From assembly GCA_030159075.1 (NCBI GenBank), contig BROG01000140.1, positions 321,001-385,000 of the forward strand: 64,000 bases of DNA. Reading direction: 5' to 3'. Position numbers and translations under genes: made by a program. The first letter of the stretch is position 1; the number at the start of each line of letters is the position of its first letter. The notes under the pieces are model-generated. The model did not search any database and was not told the DNA's origin. It worked only from the letters and a program-made list of their open reading frames with translations. Origin of the DNA: Atrina japonica (lineage: Eukaryota; Mollusca; Bivalvia; Pterioida; Pinnidae). Shown here in pieces: positions 42,279 to 54,739 of the stretch.

Positions 42279-44117
42279 ATGGATCAGATCCTCGTAATAA
42301 TTGGTACAAACGTCTCAACAACCGCTATCGAACGGGCAAGTCAACATTTCACTTAGTGAGTAATCGCAAACAAGTCTATATTACCGACCGTAAAGTTGAA
42401 ACGGAACTTTGACATCAAACGCGGTTTTTGACATACCTTTGTCAATAATTTGTCAGTGAGTAGTTTACCTCTGTATATGAAATGTTCATATGTTGTACAC
42501 GCCCTCGCATATCGGATCATTTGTGAAATATAAACTCCATATACAGGTGATTGTGGTATATTACTACTTAAATGTGAAAAATTTGCGATGGGGAAAGCCA
42601 AAATCGTCGCATTCATCGTATATCTCAGTTGTTAATTTCCGTCCGTGTCTATTGTAAGTAAAATGTCTAAGTATGAAGCGTGTGTGCTTGATTCTGTTGT
42701 ATCTTCAATTTCTAGTTCGCTGAGATATATCGCATTGACATATGTATGAAAATTATTATTATAAATTGACAAAACGTCGTCAATATATCTAAATTTCAAA
42801 TTTAAGGACACCGCTAACTTTTTCTTCTTTTGATTCAGCAGTTCCCGAATTAAGTCTGCCTCGTATGAATAAAGGAACAGGTCAGTCAATAAAGGAGCGC
42901 AATTGATTCCCATAAGAATGTCGACAGTTTGTTGAAAGACCACGTCTCCGAACTTTATAAATATATCGTCTATTAGAAATCCAGCATCTTTTTATATGAA
43001 CTTCAGAGTGTTAATGTGTGGAATCAGAGTGGTTTTTGACAAAATAATTATCATGATAACCAATCGCTTGATATCTAAATTTTCAGATACCACCTTTAGT
43101 GAACAAAAACAGTTGTCTATGATGCTAAAAAGTATCTTTTTATTTTTATGAGGAATTGTTGTGTAAAGAGCAGAGAAGTAGTATGTTTTGATATTGTGAA
43201 TCTGAGAAAAATTGTGTGCCTTCAAATTTTCTAAAAGCTGTTTAGAATTTTTAAGTATCCACATCTGATTTACACCGCTTCTGGAATAAGCAACTGTACA
43301 GTATTGTTGAAGTTTCTCCTTAACGGCTGTCAATATCTTGGTAAGGAGTAAAGATAAAGGTTTGGTAGAACATTTGCTGGATCCTGCTATGTGCCTTTCT
43401 TTATATGGGGTTTTATGAAGTTAAAGTATTCAATATAAATACGGTAGCCCAAAATCAGTATCGGTTGTAGGTACATCAAAAGACGTAATACGGACACGTG
43501 ATTTTGAAGGATCTCGTCCTTTGAAAGTGAGCTATGTGTGTATGTAGGATTACCAGAATTCCTTTAAAACCCTAGTTCTTCTAATAAACAATAATAGAAA
43601 TGTGCCTTACAAATAAAAACTATATTTTTTCAGGCTTTGTCTGCTGGGACCAGTACGTATTGGTCATGTAATCTATCTAGCTCGGTTACCACTTCTAAAT
43701 ACAGAGGGATAATGTGTTTTTATAGTTCCTTTAAGTGTTAAATTCATCAACCATCGTATAGCTTTTAGCCATTCAGACTTAGTTTCTTTTTCCACGTCTT
43801 CATGTTTGGCCCGTCGTCTGGCATAATCTTCCACATAATTCATAACTGAACTGAAATTCTGTCGAAAATTAAAGGAACAGGCTTCACGGTATTTCGTACC
43901 TCTTACAATATAAGATTTTTGAGAGCTTTTCATTTTCAAACATAGAGGCATTGCCGGTGAAGACATGCCCGATAGGATTATATTTGAAGGGAGATGACGT
44001 GACCGTGTTATGTAGAAGATGGTTGATGTCTAGGCACTGCAAAACCCGTTTGTAATTGAATAGCTTGGATGCTATTCTGGATGTATAGCTATATGAAATG
44101 CAAGGCGTGGTCTTCAA
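42279..44117 (-). mobile_element. Retroelement family 1, near-complete RT region, decayed (probable Penelope-like)
   Basis: This is the longest copy in the window. In order on the minus strand it has a pre-RT region (FKYNPIGHVFTGNASMFENE; YREACSFNFRQNFSSVMNYV), RLHDQYVLVPADKA followed by an in-frame stop near 43630, AGSSKCSTKPLSLLLTKILT, RSGVNQMWILKNSKQLLENL, and the catalytic region with INCAPLLTDLFLYSYEAD and FRYIDDVLS. YIDD is the RT active-site box. GVYISQMIRYARACTTYE and a degenerate GRYNS end follow. The usual GIPMGTNCAP is damaged to DILMGINCAP. Frameshifts and stops make it non-functional. I assign it to Penelope-like elements (possibly Naiad type) from general resemblance; no GIY-YIG domain was seen. 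Confidence 0.85.
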
Positions 44118-44784
44118 TTAAAAATATGGCGGAACACAGTACTAGAATTTTTGCGATTTAGAATATTGCTAATGTTTAAAGCGTCTATACTTGTGTTTCG
44201 AAAAGCTGCATATATGAAAAATAAAAATAATTTAAAAATTACATTCCTTCGTATGAATATACTTGTTTGTCTATCTGTATCACTTTTTGTGTATTTCTTC
44301 TACATTGTCAGTGCAACTGCATGTCAATAGGTCCGTAGTTTCGTATTTAATTATATTCCATATTCTTTTTCAGACTTTTCCCATTATATCAGTGAATTTC
44401 ATATATGCTGAGTTTCTTTTATTCAACTTTACCAAAATTCCATCCATTTTGACATTGGTCATGGGCATCTATTTCCACACACAATAACAAATTATTTAAT
44501 ACAATACACAAATCGAATAACTTTTGTAACGAGAAAACTGCATAATAAATAAATAAAGTTGACCTGTTTTTTTATTTAATTATACAAAGAGTATTGAAAG
44601 TCACCCCAGTGCATCAGTGAAGTGGTTTGTTATGTCTATTTCAATTTAACGAATTCATTGTCATACGTGCGAAGGTGTTGACATAAATTTCAAAATCTTT
44701 TTTCCAATTTTCACCTTGAAAATTTTCATTTTAAATTAGTATTGAAAACCACCAATATATGTCATTCTATATTATATACTTTTA
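44118..44784. other. Non-coding sequence
   Basis: No feature recognised between oppositely oriented family 1 copies. Confidence 0.35.
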
Positions 44785-45365
44785 AACTTAGATATATTAC
44801 TTACTATAGACACAGACGGGAAACTGACAACTAAGCTTTACGACAAACGCGATGATTTCAGGTTTCCCATCGTAAATATTCTACATTTAAGTAGTAATAT
44901 CCCTGTCATCCACATATGGAGTTTATATTTCACAAATGATCTGATATGCAAGTGCGTGTTCAACATATGAACATTTCATATACAGAGGTAAACTACTCAC
45001 TGACAAATTATTGACACAGGGATATCAAAATCCGCGTTTGATGTCAACGTTCGGAAAATTTTACTGTCGGTATAATAGTCTTATTTGCAATTACTTTGTT
45101 TCACTAGGTGAAATGCTGAGTTGCCTTTTCGTTGGTGGTTGCTGAGACGTCTGCACCAATTGTGACGAAGATTCGTCCTTCATTTGGACTTGACTGTGGA
45201 CTCACGGCAGGTGTGACCGGTCGACAGGGGAAGCCAACTCCTCCATGGCACCTGATCCCACCTCTTGGTTTCCAGAGGTCCGTGTTTGTCCATTTTTACC
45301 AGATTTTTATCTATACCCTGGACATCCTAAGATTTATACCTTTTTATCTGAGATTCTTTATACAT
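44785..45365 (+). mobile_element. Retroelement family 1, 5'-truncated copy
   Basis: Begins in the RT C-terminal region (TIDTDGKLTTKLYDKRDDF-like, frame broken by changes such as CTGTCATCC). It continues through TTTTACTGTCGGTATAATAG, the CTTTTCGTTGGTGGTTGCTG linker, GTGACCGGTCGACAGGGGAA, and hairpin CCTCTTGGTTTCCAGAGG, and ends at the usual terminus (GGACATCCTAAGATTTATAC). Confidence 0.9.
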
Positions 45366-45779
45366 TCTTAAAATGAAAACTGGTAATATGTCATAGAAAA
45401 ATAAAGATAAAAAAAGTTGGTTCCAATAATGAAAAAAATACATGAACTTTGAGTAACTAATGATTGAATGAATACACACTGTAAGTGTAGGCTAGCTCCT
45501 TAATTTATTTACAGTAGAGCTACCTGTCAAACACGAGCATAAAGCTGGTGTAACATGGCTAACCTTCGTGGTAAAAAAACAGACCATACATGAATCTGGG
45601 TCACACGTTTTCCACAATCCAAAAATTCAAAATATATTAATAGAAATGTTTGAATTAATAAAAAATACTCAATGTGTAACCAAAGCAAAAGAAAATATGT
45701 TATCAACGTTAGACTTAAATATTGTTACATCCTAAATACACGATGAATACAAATCATGAAATATCATATCAACTAATTA
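45366..45779. other. Non-coding sequence
   Basis: No feature recognised. Confidence 0.35.
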
Positions 45780-45945
45780 CCAGTTAAACTACATTGGGCG
45801 TTTTCTATGGCACGCCAAAATCACATTAATGAGTTAAACCTAGCTTTTCTCCAGTTATTGTGGGTCACTGAGAACAAACTAGTTTTAAATGGAGAAAAAG
45901 TGGGTTTAATTGAGAAAAATTAGATCACCCCATTAATGTCATTTT
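45780..45945. repeat. Dispersed AACTGGAGAAA/CTAGTTTAAA repeat fragment
   Basis: CACGCCAAAATCACATTAAT, GAGTTAAACCTAGCTTTTCT and CCAGTTATTGTGGGTCACTG match the 15-kb cluster's linker and both unit orientations. Confidence 0.75.
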
Positions 45946-47077
45946 GAGGTTCCATATTATTCCCTCTTTTAATTTTGTTTCTATTCGCGGTATTTGTTGT
46001 CCCTATTAAAGAACGTCAAGATTGTAAGTAACTGGCATGACGTTAATTAGCGTCTCACCAGGTCGAGGCTAAACAATTAACAAAATTTAATTCTCGAGAA
46101 AAGTTATAATTGATGGAATTAGATAGGATTCTTTCCATTTCTCTGTATTTGCAACTCAAAGGCCGAATATATAATCGTCTAAATGCCTGCCAGAAAACGT
46201 ACTCCTCGCTTAGACTATAGGAGAATATCATAGGTATTTCTCTGACTTACGTACAAATTTTATCACACTTTTTAACTACGCAAGCATGTCACATAAATTT
46301 GCACTATCACTCTATTATATCATCACAAAATTTTATTTTTCTCAATGGTAATAAAACCACTTTCTTTCGATGAGACTCTGGAGGAAGAAAATAATAATAA
46401 AAAAGCATTTTGTATGGAGTACTCTCCAACTGATATAACGTTATAGTGTCTCAAAACCAGTTATAAATCTAAGATTAAATATGAAAACTGACAATAATTC
46501 TACGAAAAAATTAGTTAGAAATGATTTAAATTGTCACAACTGCGACAGACAATCTGGCTGCTTCATTGCCAAGGCAACGCAGCGATCATCATTGCAAACA
46601 TGTAGGCCGTTATACATAAAACGACTACATAACCAAACTGCGTCTTGTATCAATGGAAATTGCCAATATGTCTATTCAGATCCAATTAATTTAGTGGACT
46701 TCCATCAAACTTCAGAAAAAAAAACAGATATTCCTTTTATCAACAGAAAAAGGCTACAAATCTTTTACATCTTTGGTAAGCAATATAACAGTATCAAGTC
46801 ATCTGTGTATATCGTACAACGTAAGATAAACGCCTTTCTATTTTACAATGCAGAAGAGCGAAACAAGATATACAATTCTTCTTCAAATACTTTGTCTCCA
46901 GGATGAAATAAAAATGAATATATTTAACTGCCATTATCTACTGAATAAACATTGATTTATCTGATAATGTTCCTATGTGAAAAATGAACCATACCGTATA
47001 TTTCAGAACCCAGATCAGCCATAGAATTGTGTGACCTAGAAATCCTTTTGTCACGCCCACCGGATGAGAAAGTCTCG

Positions 47078-47080
<3 letters not shown>
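45946..47080. other. Non-coding sequence with an unassigned 141-codon frame
   Basis: The plus-strand frame 46481-46906 is not explained by a tandem repeat. It has cysteines in a C-x2-C-x6-C pattern (CHNCDRQSGC) and a GTAAGC donor-like site at about 46775. I do not recognise the product and see no promoter or paired acceptor. It could be an exon of an unknown gene or chance. Confidence 0.3.

Positions 47081-47108
<28 letters not shown>
47081..47108. repeat. (TTA)n microsatellite
   Basis: Short TTA tract at the 5' truncation point of the next retroelement copy. Confidence 0.95.
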
Positions 47109-47745
47109 CCAGCGAACTAGAAATTAAAGATACAACAGAATCAAGCACACACGCTTCATACTTATACATATTACTTAATATAGACACAGACGGGAAATTG
47201 GCAACTAAGCTTTACGACAAACGCGACGATTTTGACTTTCCCATCGTAAATTTTCCACATTTAAGTAGTAATATCCCTCAGTCACCCGCATATGGAGTTT
47301 ATATTTCACAAATGATCCGATATGCAAGGGCGTGTACAACATATGAAGATTTCATATACAGAGGTAAACTATTCACTGACAAATTATTGACACAGGGATA
47401 TCGAAAACCACGTTTAATGTCAACGGTCCGCAAATTTTACGGTCGGTATAATAGTCTTGTTTGCGATTACTCTGTTTCACTATGTTAAATGTTGAGTTGC
47501 CTTTTCGTTGGCGGTTGTTGAGACGTCTGTTCCAATTGTGACGAGGATTCACTCCTCGTGTATTTCATTGGACTTGACTGTGGACTCACGGCGGGTGTGA
47601 CTGGTCGACAGGGGATGCTTACTCTTCCATGGCACCTGATCCCACCTCTTGGTTTCCAGAGGTCCTTTTTTGTCCATTTTTTCCGGATTTGTATCTATGT
47701 CCTGGACATTCTATTGATTTATACTTTGATATCTGAGATTTTTTT
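47109..47745 (+). mobile_element. Retroelement family 1, 5'-truncated, intact C-terminal frame
   Basis: Starts at SELEIKDTTESSTHASYL of the RT ORF and stays open through LATKLYDKRDDFDFPIVNFP, SPAYGVYISQMIRYARACTT and KFYGRYNSLVCDYSVSLC to a stop near 47486. It then carries the tail with GTGACTGGTCGACAGGGGAT, the hairpin and the terminus. The retained frame suggests it is one of the younger copies. It lacks the catalytic YIDD region. Confidence 0.92.
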
Positions 47746-47762
47746 TATATGTTATTATTATT

Positions 47763-48578
47763 AAGGGTTGTCAACGAATTACCGGTTAACTAAGTACTCC
47801 TCGGCGGATGGTCCGATTATCGAATACTAAAATCAGTACTCGGTTACTCGAAAACACGTGTATTTTATATTTTTGAAATATTAGAAATAAAACTGAACGT
47901 CTAACGGATTTGACCAACCGTCTATCCTCGTTAAATGCGTGTTTAAACAACAATTAGTGTCTTTATGCGTGTCACTTGGTTTGCTATACCCAGAAGGAGT
48001 TGTTTGTATTTTACATCTGAGAGATATATACATGTAATGAAATGTTTTCAGTATAACAATTTAGTTTCAATATAATTTTGTCTTTAATGCTGATAAGAGA
48101 TATATTTAGCTTAATCGTTGATTAAAGTCTGAAAATACCGTCATTTACAACTGGAATTTACAAAAACAACTTTTTGTACATATAGTTATTATATTAAATA
48201 AAATAATACATTGCTGAATCCACGTATAATTAGCTTAATTCAGTAAAACAAATCATTGAAATATTAAGGAATCTTCTAAAATTGTTTCTTGGCCGACTTT
48301 CGCCCGCTGAATCTTTTTTTTTTTACCGATATGGTATTTTAGATAAGACAAAGGGGGTTCTTCCGGAAGTGTCCGGAAGCTATAAAATGACCGATAGAGC
48401 TTTTAAGATTAAACATATCCGATATACCTCCTCGGGCAAATAAATGTCTCTTTGACACTTTGAAGAGTAACTGGGTCTGCAACTGCAATCTAACACAATT
48501 GTCCGATTAATCGAGTACTCGATCGGAAAATACATTCAGTTAACCGGTTAATAGAAATTGACCGATTTGACAACCCTA
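47763..48578. mobile_element. hAT-like non-autonomous DNA element
   Basis: The terminal inverted repeats are AGGGTTGTCAA (47764-47774) and TTGACAACCCT (48567-48577). Subterminal inverted TACCGGTTAACT / AGTTAACCGGTTAA motifs lie just inside, and GTACTCG motifs occur in both arms. The CAGGGTTGTCAA-like terminus is typical of hAT-type elements; this one has no transposase. The flanking 8-bp duplication is unclear because both flanks are simple TTA/TA sequence. It sits within 20 bp of the 3' terminus of the retroelement copy at 47109-47745. Confidence 0.7.
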
Positions 48579-49496
48579 ATATATATATAAATTTAAAATT
48601 CTTTGAGAAAACTTATCCTATCCACAAGTTAGGTTTGGGTAGTATTAATATTCATTTAACCCTCCAATCAATATCCAGTTGAATGCATGTATACGATAAT
48701 TGCACTCAAGAATTTTGTGCTGTCAAAGCATTGCGGTCGTAGACACATTGGCATCAGTAACTAACACACTGATTGAAATGAAGCATTCATTCATTCATTA
48801 GATTCCTGGATCAAGTAGCTTTTTGATGAAGAATCTGAAATCCAAAGCATCGTAAATTAGGGTCGCTTATGCAATATTGATGTCGGATTCTACGTAATTT
48901 GGTTACGTCAGTCTTGGTTTACGTTCAATCTGTCACTCTCTCAAATACTGTGACTTTGGTTTTGTATTGATCAACCGGATGTGTGATTGTTTAAGACTTA
49001 AAGGACAGGTAAATGATACATCATTATTCACACTTTTAAACCGTTTTGATTACAACTTCTTTCACATATCTTGTATACTTAAGTAAACTTTGATACTTTA
49101 CTTATATTTAATCGATCATATTGTTACATTTTAAAATATTTAAGAACTATCAAATGTTTTACTTATTTAAAAAGTTCAACCGATAGAAGTTGTATCAGAA
49201 ACTTAAACCCTCGCCATGGACCTTTGTCAGTCAGTACGATTTATTTAAATGCCAAGCCACTTTGACCCTCGTAAAATTCTTAAGTATACTTTGAAGGCGT
49301 TTGATTTTACTTCTATCGCTGAGCGAAGGTACAGGCATGGTGTATGATATAGTCTAGGCTCTACAGTGATCCAGGCTCTTCATCATTGACAGGGACAGAC
49401 CAGTGAGTAACAGTTAGTTCCATTAATGGTAAGGTGTCCTTTGTGGAAGAACTGAAACCTGGTCTGAGTGGGACTCCTTCCCATGATTCAACAGTT
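48579..49496. other. Non-coding sequence
   Basis: No supported feature. A 40-codon open stretch on the minus strand near 49370-49490 was considered as a receptor exon and not accepted. Confidence 0.35.
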
Positions 49497-50675
49497 TAAG
49501 CAAAGATACATATCAGGATCCAGCAAATGTTCTACCAAACCTTTATCTTTACTCCTTACCAAGATATTGACAGCCGTTATGGAGAAACTTCAACAATACT
49601 TTACAGTTGCTTATTCCAGAAGCGGTGTAAATCAGATGTGGATACTTAAAATATTCTAAACAGCTTTTAGAAAGTTTGAAGGCACACAAGTTTTCCCGAA
49701 TTCACAATATCAAAAGATATTACTTCTCTACTTTTTACAGAACTATTCCACATAAATAATTAAAAGAAAGACTTTTTAGCATCATAGACAACTGTTTTTT
49801 CACTAAAAGTGGTACCCGAAAATTTAAATATCTAGTGATTGGCTATTAGGATACTCATTTCGTCAAGCACCACTCTGATTCTACACATAAATACACTGAA
49901 GTTGATATAAAAACATGTTGGAATTTCTAATAGACAATACATTTGTAATGTTGGGAGACGTGGTCTTTCAACAAACTGTCCGCATTCCTATGGGAACCAA
50001 TTGTGCCCCTTTATTGGCCGACCTGTTCCTTTATTCATACGAAGCAGACTTCATTCAGAAATTGCCGAATCAAAATAAGAAAAAGTTAGCGGTGTCCATT
50101 AATTTGACATTTAGATATATCGACGACGTTTTGTCAATTAATAATGACACTTTTCATACATATGTAAATGCGATGTATCCCAGCGAACTAGAAATAAAAG
50201 ATACAACAGAATCAAGCACACACGCTTCATACTTAGACATTTGATATATGCCAGGGCGTGTACAACATATGGAGATTTCATATACAGAGGTAAACTACTC
50301 ACTGACAAATTATTGACACAGGGATCGAAAACTGCGTTTAATGTCAACGTTCCGCAAATTTTACGGTCGTTATAATATTCTTGTTTGCGACTACTCTGTT
50401 TCACTAAGTGAAATGTTGAGTTGCCTTTTCGCTGGCGGTTGTTGAGACGTCTATACCAGTTGTGACGAGGATACACTCCTCACGTGTTTCATTGGACATG
50501 ACTGTGGACTCACGGCGGGTGTGACCGGTCGACAGGGGATGTTTACTCCTCCATGGCACCTGATCCCACCTCTTGGTGTCCAGAGGTCCGTGTTTGTCAA
50601 TTTTTACCGCATTTGTACCTTTGTCCTGGACATCCTATTGATTTATACTTTGGTATCTGAGATTTTTTATATTTT
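49497..50675 (+). mobile_element. Retroelement family 1, RT catalytic region plus tail, internally deleted
   Basis: Starts at KQRYISGSSKCSTKPLSLLL, continues through RSGVNQMWILK with a frameshift, then has an intact stretch from MLEFLIDNTFVMLGDVVFQQ through RIPMGTNCAPLLADLFLYSY and FRYIDDVLSINND to THASYLDI. About 130 bp encoding the KLYDKRDDF..NIPQSP section is deleted at about 50242. The 3' tail with hairpin CCTCTTGGTGTCCAGAGG and terminus follows. YIDD and the PMGTNCAP box are intact in this copy. Confidence 0.92.
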
Positions 50676-51124
50676 AACGCTACAGACACTGCCCAAAACT
50701 GAATTTACGACGTTAATTCTCTAAATAAACATTTTTTTCAAATGATGGCTCCAAAACTAATAAGATTTAATTTATCATTTAAACTGAACATATTTTGCAA
50801 CTTGTCAACCACGTATATGTTCGACGTCTGAAACAATGACACAACCAGGCGAGTTCTGGTATATACGGTACTAATGGTAAGCGCCCCCAATCACATGTTT
50901 GGAAACTACTGCTAGTGATATTACAAAGTACCCTCAGTAACCATTGTTAGAAAACTAGTCTTATTTGGGACATAAGCCAAACATGTTTTTTAAGACAGAA
51001 GCATGAAACAGATGAAATACACATTGTTTTCGTGGTAATCCACATTATCTCTCCACGAACGTGTTGAAATGAATTTGTTTGACGTTCCAGCATAAGCATA
51101 AGCATTTTTTCTAGAAATGAAGAA
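50676..51124. other. Non-coding sequence
   Basis: No feature recognised. Confidence 0.35.
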
Positions 51125-51365
51125 ATATAAAAATCTTAGATACCAAAGTTTAAATCTTCAGAATGTCTAGCACACATATACAAATCTGGTAAAAAAATTG
51201 ACAAGCACAGATCTCTTCTGGAAACCAAGAGGTGGGATCAGGTGCCATGGAGGAGTAAGCATACCTTGTCGACCGGCCACAACTGCCGTGAGTCTACAGT
51301 CAGATCCAAATGAAATAAGTGAAGAACGAACCCTCGTCACAATTGGACGTCTCATCAACGCTATC
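51125..51365 (-). mobile_element. Retroelement family 1, 3' tail
   Basis: Minus-strand terminus (AATCTTAGATACCAAAGTTT on plus), hairpin TCTTCTGGAAACCAAGAGG with one inserted base, ACCTTGTCGACCGGCCACAA, and ACCCTCGTCACAATTGG. The RT part is absent. Confidence 0.87.
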
Positions 51366-52133
51366 TAGATTTAATAAAGGCCTGTCGGTCCTGGATTGAA
51401 ACCATAAATCATTTAAGAGGTTTTCACCGAACCTCTTGGCAAATAGTGGTCTCGGTTTTAAGTATAATTGTCATTGAAGATCGTGGCAAAAATTTTAGAG
51501 ATAAAGTGTAACGCGGTTGTTTGAACACGTGCCTTACATAATGTGATCAAGACCTCTATACTTAGTTTAAACAGATGCCTACAGTAAATGGAAAGCACCA
51601 GCAATGTTTACAAGATGGGCGTAGATATTTGGACACCAAAAGATGTACAGACGGGATGGGCCTAGATATTTCATTGGTTACTAAGTACTTTTTTTCATTG
51701 ATAAGTGCAACAAAGGTGATATAAATGGATAAATAAATATTTGTTATATTTTGTAAATTATAGGATTGAAAAATTGAAAGGGATGGTTTAAATAAGAATA
51801 GAGATATTTTCGGGTCCAGAATACTAGAAGTTGTAAACAATAGTAACATTGAAGTAGAAAAGCATTTACAATGTATATTTTATTGTATATTATGTTATAT
51901 GAAATATTTATCTGTTAGAACAGCGTACAGATTTGACCAAGTTTCAATATGTTTGGTGTGACATTGACCTGCGGTTGTGTAAATTAGCATTGCTGCCCAC
52001 CATGAGCAATATTTAGTTGTGTTAATTCCCTTCGGCTTCTGTCGATAGTAAGCATACTAGATCAAACAAGACACATTCCAGAAATTTGTAGATTGTATGA
52101 AAGTTTTGGCAACATAAGTATTACTGACAATAC
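51366..52133. other. Non-coding sequence with a small perfect hairpin
   Basis: AAGAGGTTTTCACCGAACCTCTT (8-bp stem, 7-base loop) lies at about 51415-51437. GATGGGCGTAGATATTT/GATGGGCCTAGATATTT is duplicated at 51614 and 51656. No gene recognised. Confidence 0.4.
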
Positions 52134-52514
52134 TTAAGTTATAGTTTTACAAAACAGGTCAAAACAAATGCTCAAGACGATCGATTCTGTCAACAGTAAT
52201 GTACATGGAAATATGAATAGCAACATTTTATTACCGTCAACGTTTGTCTTGTAACGAGTTTGCATTGGGATATTATGTATGAATAACGATTGTTCATCAA
52301 AGTTATCTCCCTTACTAATTACAACGTTTGTTTGTGGAATGATTATGTATAGAACTGTGATTATATATAAAATGATGATAAAGGTCAATTGAGAAATCAG
52401 ACTGACCATCATATTGTGTATAGAAATCAACAATGATATAAAGAAGCGACGATCAGGAAAACATAGAAACAAGTAATAAATCATCTCGAGTATTTTGGGC
52501 GCTATCTTTGGCAT
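52134..52514 (-). other. Unassigned 126-codon frame; weak candidate for a 5' receptor exon
   Basis: An internal Met-Met (about 52414) begins a hydrophobic stretch (VSLISQLTFIIILYIITVLY), followed by a hydrophilic segment up to a possible donor CGTTGACG/gtaata at 52234. This is what a first exon with a signal peptide would look like, and it lies upstream of the receptor gene on the same strand. Against it: the donor phase (1) does not match the phase-0 start of the exon at 40481 without further exons, and there is no ATD homology I can see. Confidence 0.25.
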
Positions 52515-53222
52515 ATCTGCGACTTATGACCGGTCAAAAGTTTGTTGTTGTGAATCTCCCAGAAACTTTGATTAATAACCACTGATAAGTCGATATTTAA
52601 ATAGTTATAAAGACTAACTAGATAGTCGGCGAATGAAAAGTTCTAATATACACATTTTTACAGCTTCGTTCTACTATCCATGACTAATTCTATAATTAAT
52701 TGATAGTTTGTTTTCGAGAAGTAAAAGTGACATGTTTATGAAATGATAAACCTCAATAATGGAAATATTTCAATGATCAGATAAAATAAGAATTAAATTC
52801 ATCATATATGGAATTTTGAAGCAGCTGACATTTTCTTATCATACTTCCTTTGATATTCACGTGATTTCTAAAACGTGTGAACTCAATTTCATATCCTTCA
52901 TTTCAATTCGTTTTTAAAAACTGTTGAATTCGCCTTCAAGGCTTTGTCTTGGTTCATCAGGGAAGTAACATTTAAAGCCGTTATAAATAAGCCTAGTGTT
53001 CAATGCCGGCTACAGGACTAATACTGTGAACAAAAATCCTGACTTGACGTTGTTACGCAGGCATCGACGAAAATTAATGAAAGTATTCCCAATAGGATAG
53101 AAGTCTGTAAATCCATGTAGACAGATCAGTTAATGATCCATTATTTCCGTGTTATCCCGAACTTTTTATTTGTAATTCAATTTTACTTTCCTACCATTCG
53201 TATGTATTGTCCGCAAATGTTG

Positions 53223-53225
<3 letters not shown>
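52515..53225. other. Non-coding sequence
   Basis: No feature recognised. Confidence 0.35.

Positions 53226-53317
<92 letters not shown>
53226..53317. repeat. (TA)n microsatellite
   Basis: About 92 bp alternating TA; spurious Tyr-Ile frames on both strands. Confidence 0.97.
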
Positions 53318-53320
<3 letters not shown>

Positions 53321-54739
53321 GGGGAAAAAAATGTGTAATAAAGTTGTTTTAATCTACATACATTATGATACAATTGGTATGCATTCTTTTTCTCAGTATT
53401 CATATAATGTATTCTTTACCTTTCGTATGCGTATATGTGTACGCGCTCGCACGTATTTTATACCAACTATGTATCGTTCGAAGAAAAGAAAAATCCTGTA
53501 CCAGTTTTAAAGTCCAGAGTTCGGAAATTTACTTCCATATTGTTAAAGTATAATTACTATCTACAGTAAATATATGTTAAACAATTTGTGTGTGTTCACG
53601 TTGATTGTAATCAGCAACAGGCATCATTATCATCATCATCATCATCATCATCTAATTTTAGTAATGCTGACATTTTATAATCTAAACTTTTCTAAGAATG
53701 TTAGAGGACACGTTTAGTCTAAGGCACGGGTTCCTGGCCCGGGCTTTGCTAGTATAACACGCTACAACTGAATTGTGGCGATCGGTATATTTTGTATATT
53801 TTGTTCATCGTGTTCAGCATAGCATCATATGACAACGTCCAAATTTCCAAAGCCATCAATATTATGCACATTTGTAGTTAAACTCAGACCGTTTATCAGT
53901 CGTACATCTATATAAGAAACTACAGCATTCCCCGAATTTACATAGATTTATTTTATTGTGCCTTTTGCACACAAATTTGCGTATAAACTATTCACCAGGC
54001 GAGGAAATTACCCTCGATAAAAATTAAAACCAGACAAAACGGACTACGAAATATAACATAAGCATTTCAAAATAAACAATATCTATGGCTCTCTAATTAA
54101 TACAATGTATATGGTTCTGCCAATTCTATCCCATTCTTAACTATATTATTGCATTCAAGTCATTTCACTGGAGACATGTGTTCCAATCATAATGAATTCT
54201 GCAATTCCGTCTGCGAATATTAAGTAAGCAACTGGACATTTTGGTTAGGAGGAATAAATGATAAATAGAATCCGAATAAAACATATAGGGCGTCATGAAT
54301 ACGTGGTATATCATTACTTAATATGACTCAGATTCAACTATAAATTAATTTAACATATGATCTGTGTGTTATGCAGCTTCATAACAGATTACATAAATAT
54401 TTTGTATGTGACATATATGATTAAGCTTAGCGGCGATTTGATTGGCTAACATGCAACAAACTGAACTACTTTTATCACTACGTACGCAGACTTCATTCAT
54501 CTGAAGTTTGGCGATGACGTCACTTCATTGCTTGACTGAGCAGGCTAAGTTGAGAATATTCTCAGACTTTAGTAAATTCTCAAGTTTTATGATGCCGGAC
54601 CCAAACATTACAAATATATTATCCATTAGAAATTATGGCATGTTTTATATCAACTTCAGTGTATTTACATGTATGCCTTAATCAGAATGATGTTGGACTA
54701 AATAAGTATCCATGATGATCTATCCAACAGAAAAAATGT
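53318..54739. other. Non-coding sequence
   Basis: Short (ATC)n at 53625-53652. No gene recognised. Confidence 0.35.

Noticed and set aside
45132..45371. Short conserved ORF (TGRQGMLTPPWHLIPPLGFQ) repeated at several loci as a small protein family
   Set aside because: It is the family 1 retroelement 3' tail read through; conservation follows the DNA hairpin and frames differ among copies.
46330..46400. Minus-strand candidate ATD exon after a good polypyrimidine acceptor (TTCTTCCTCCAG)
   Set aside because: A frame of only about 22 codons follows, with no donor of the required phase and no recognisable ATD sequence.
49370..49490. Minus-strand 40-codon open stretch (LPLMELTVTHWSVPV) as a missing ATD exon
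   Set aside because: It loosely resembles the GluN3 segment preceding the exon at 40481, but there is no good acceptor, the stop comes before a consensus donor, and phase does not match.
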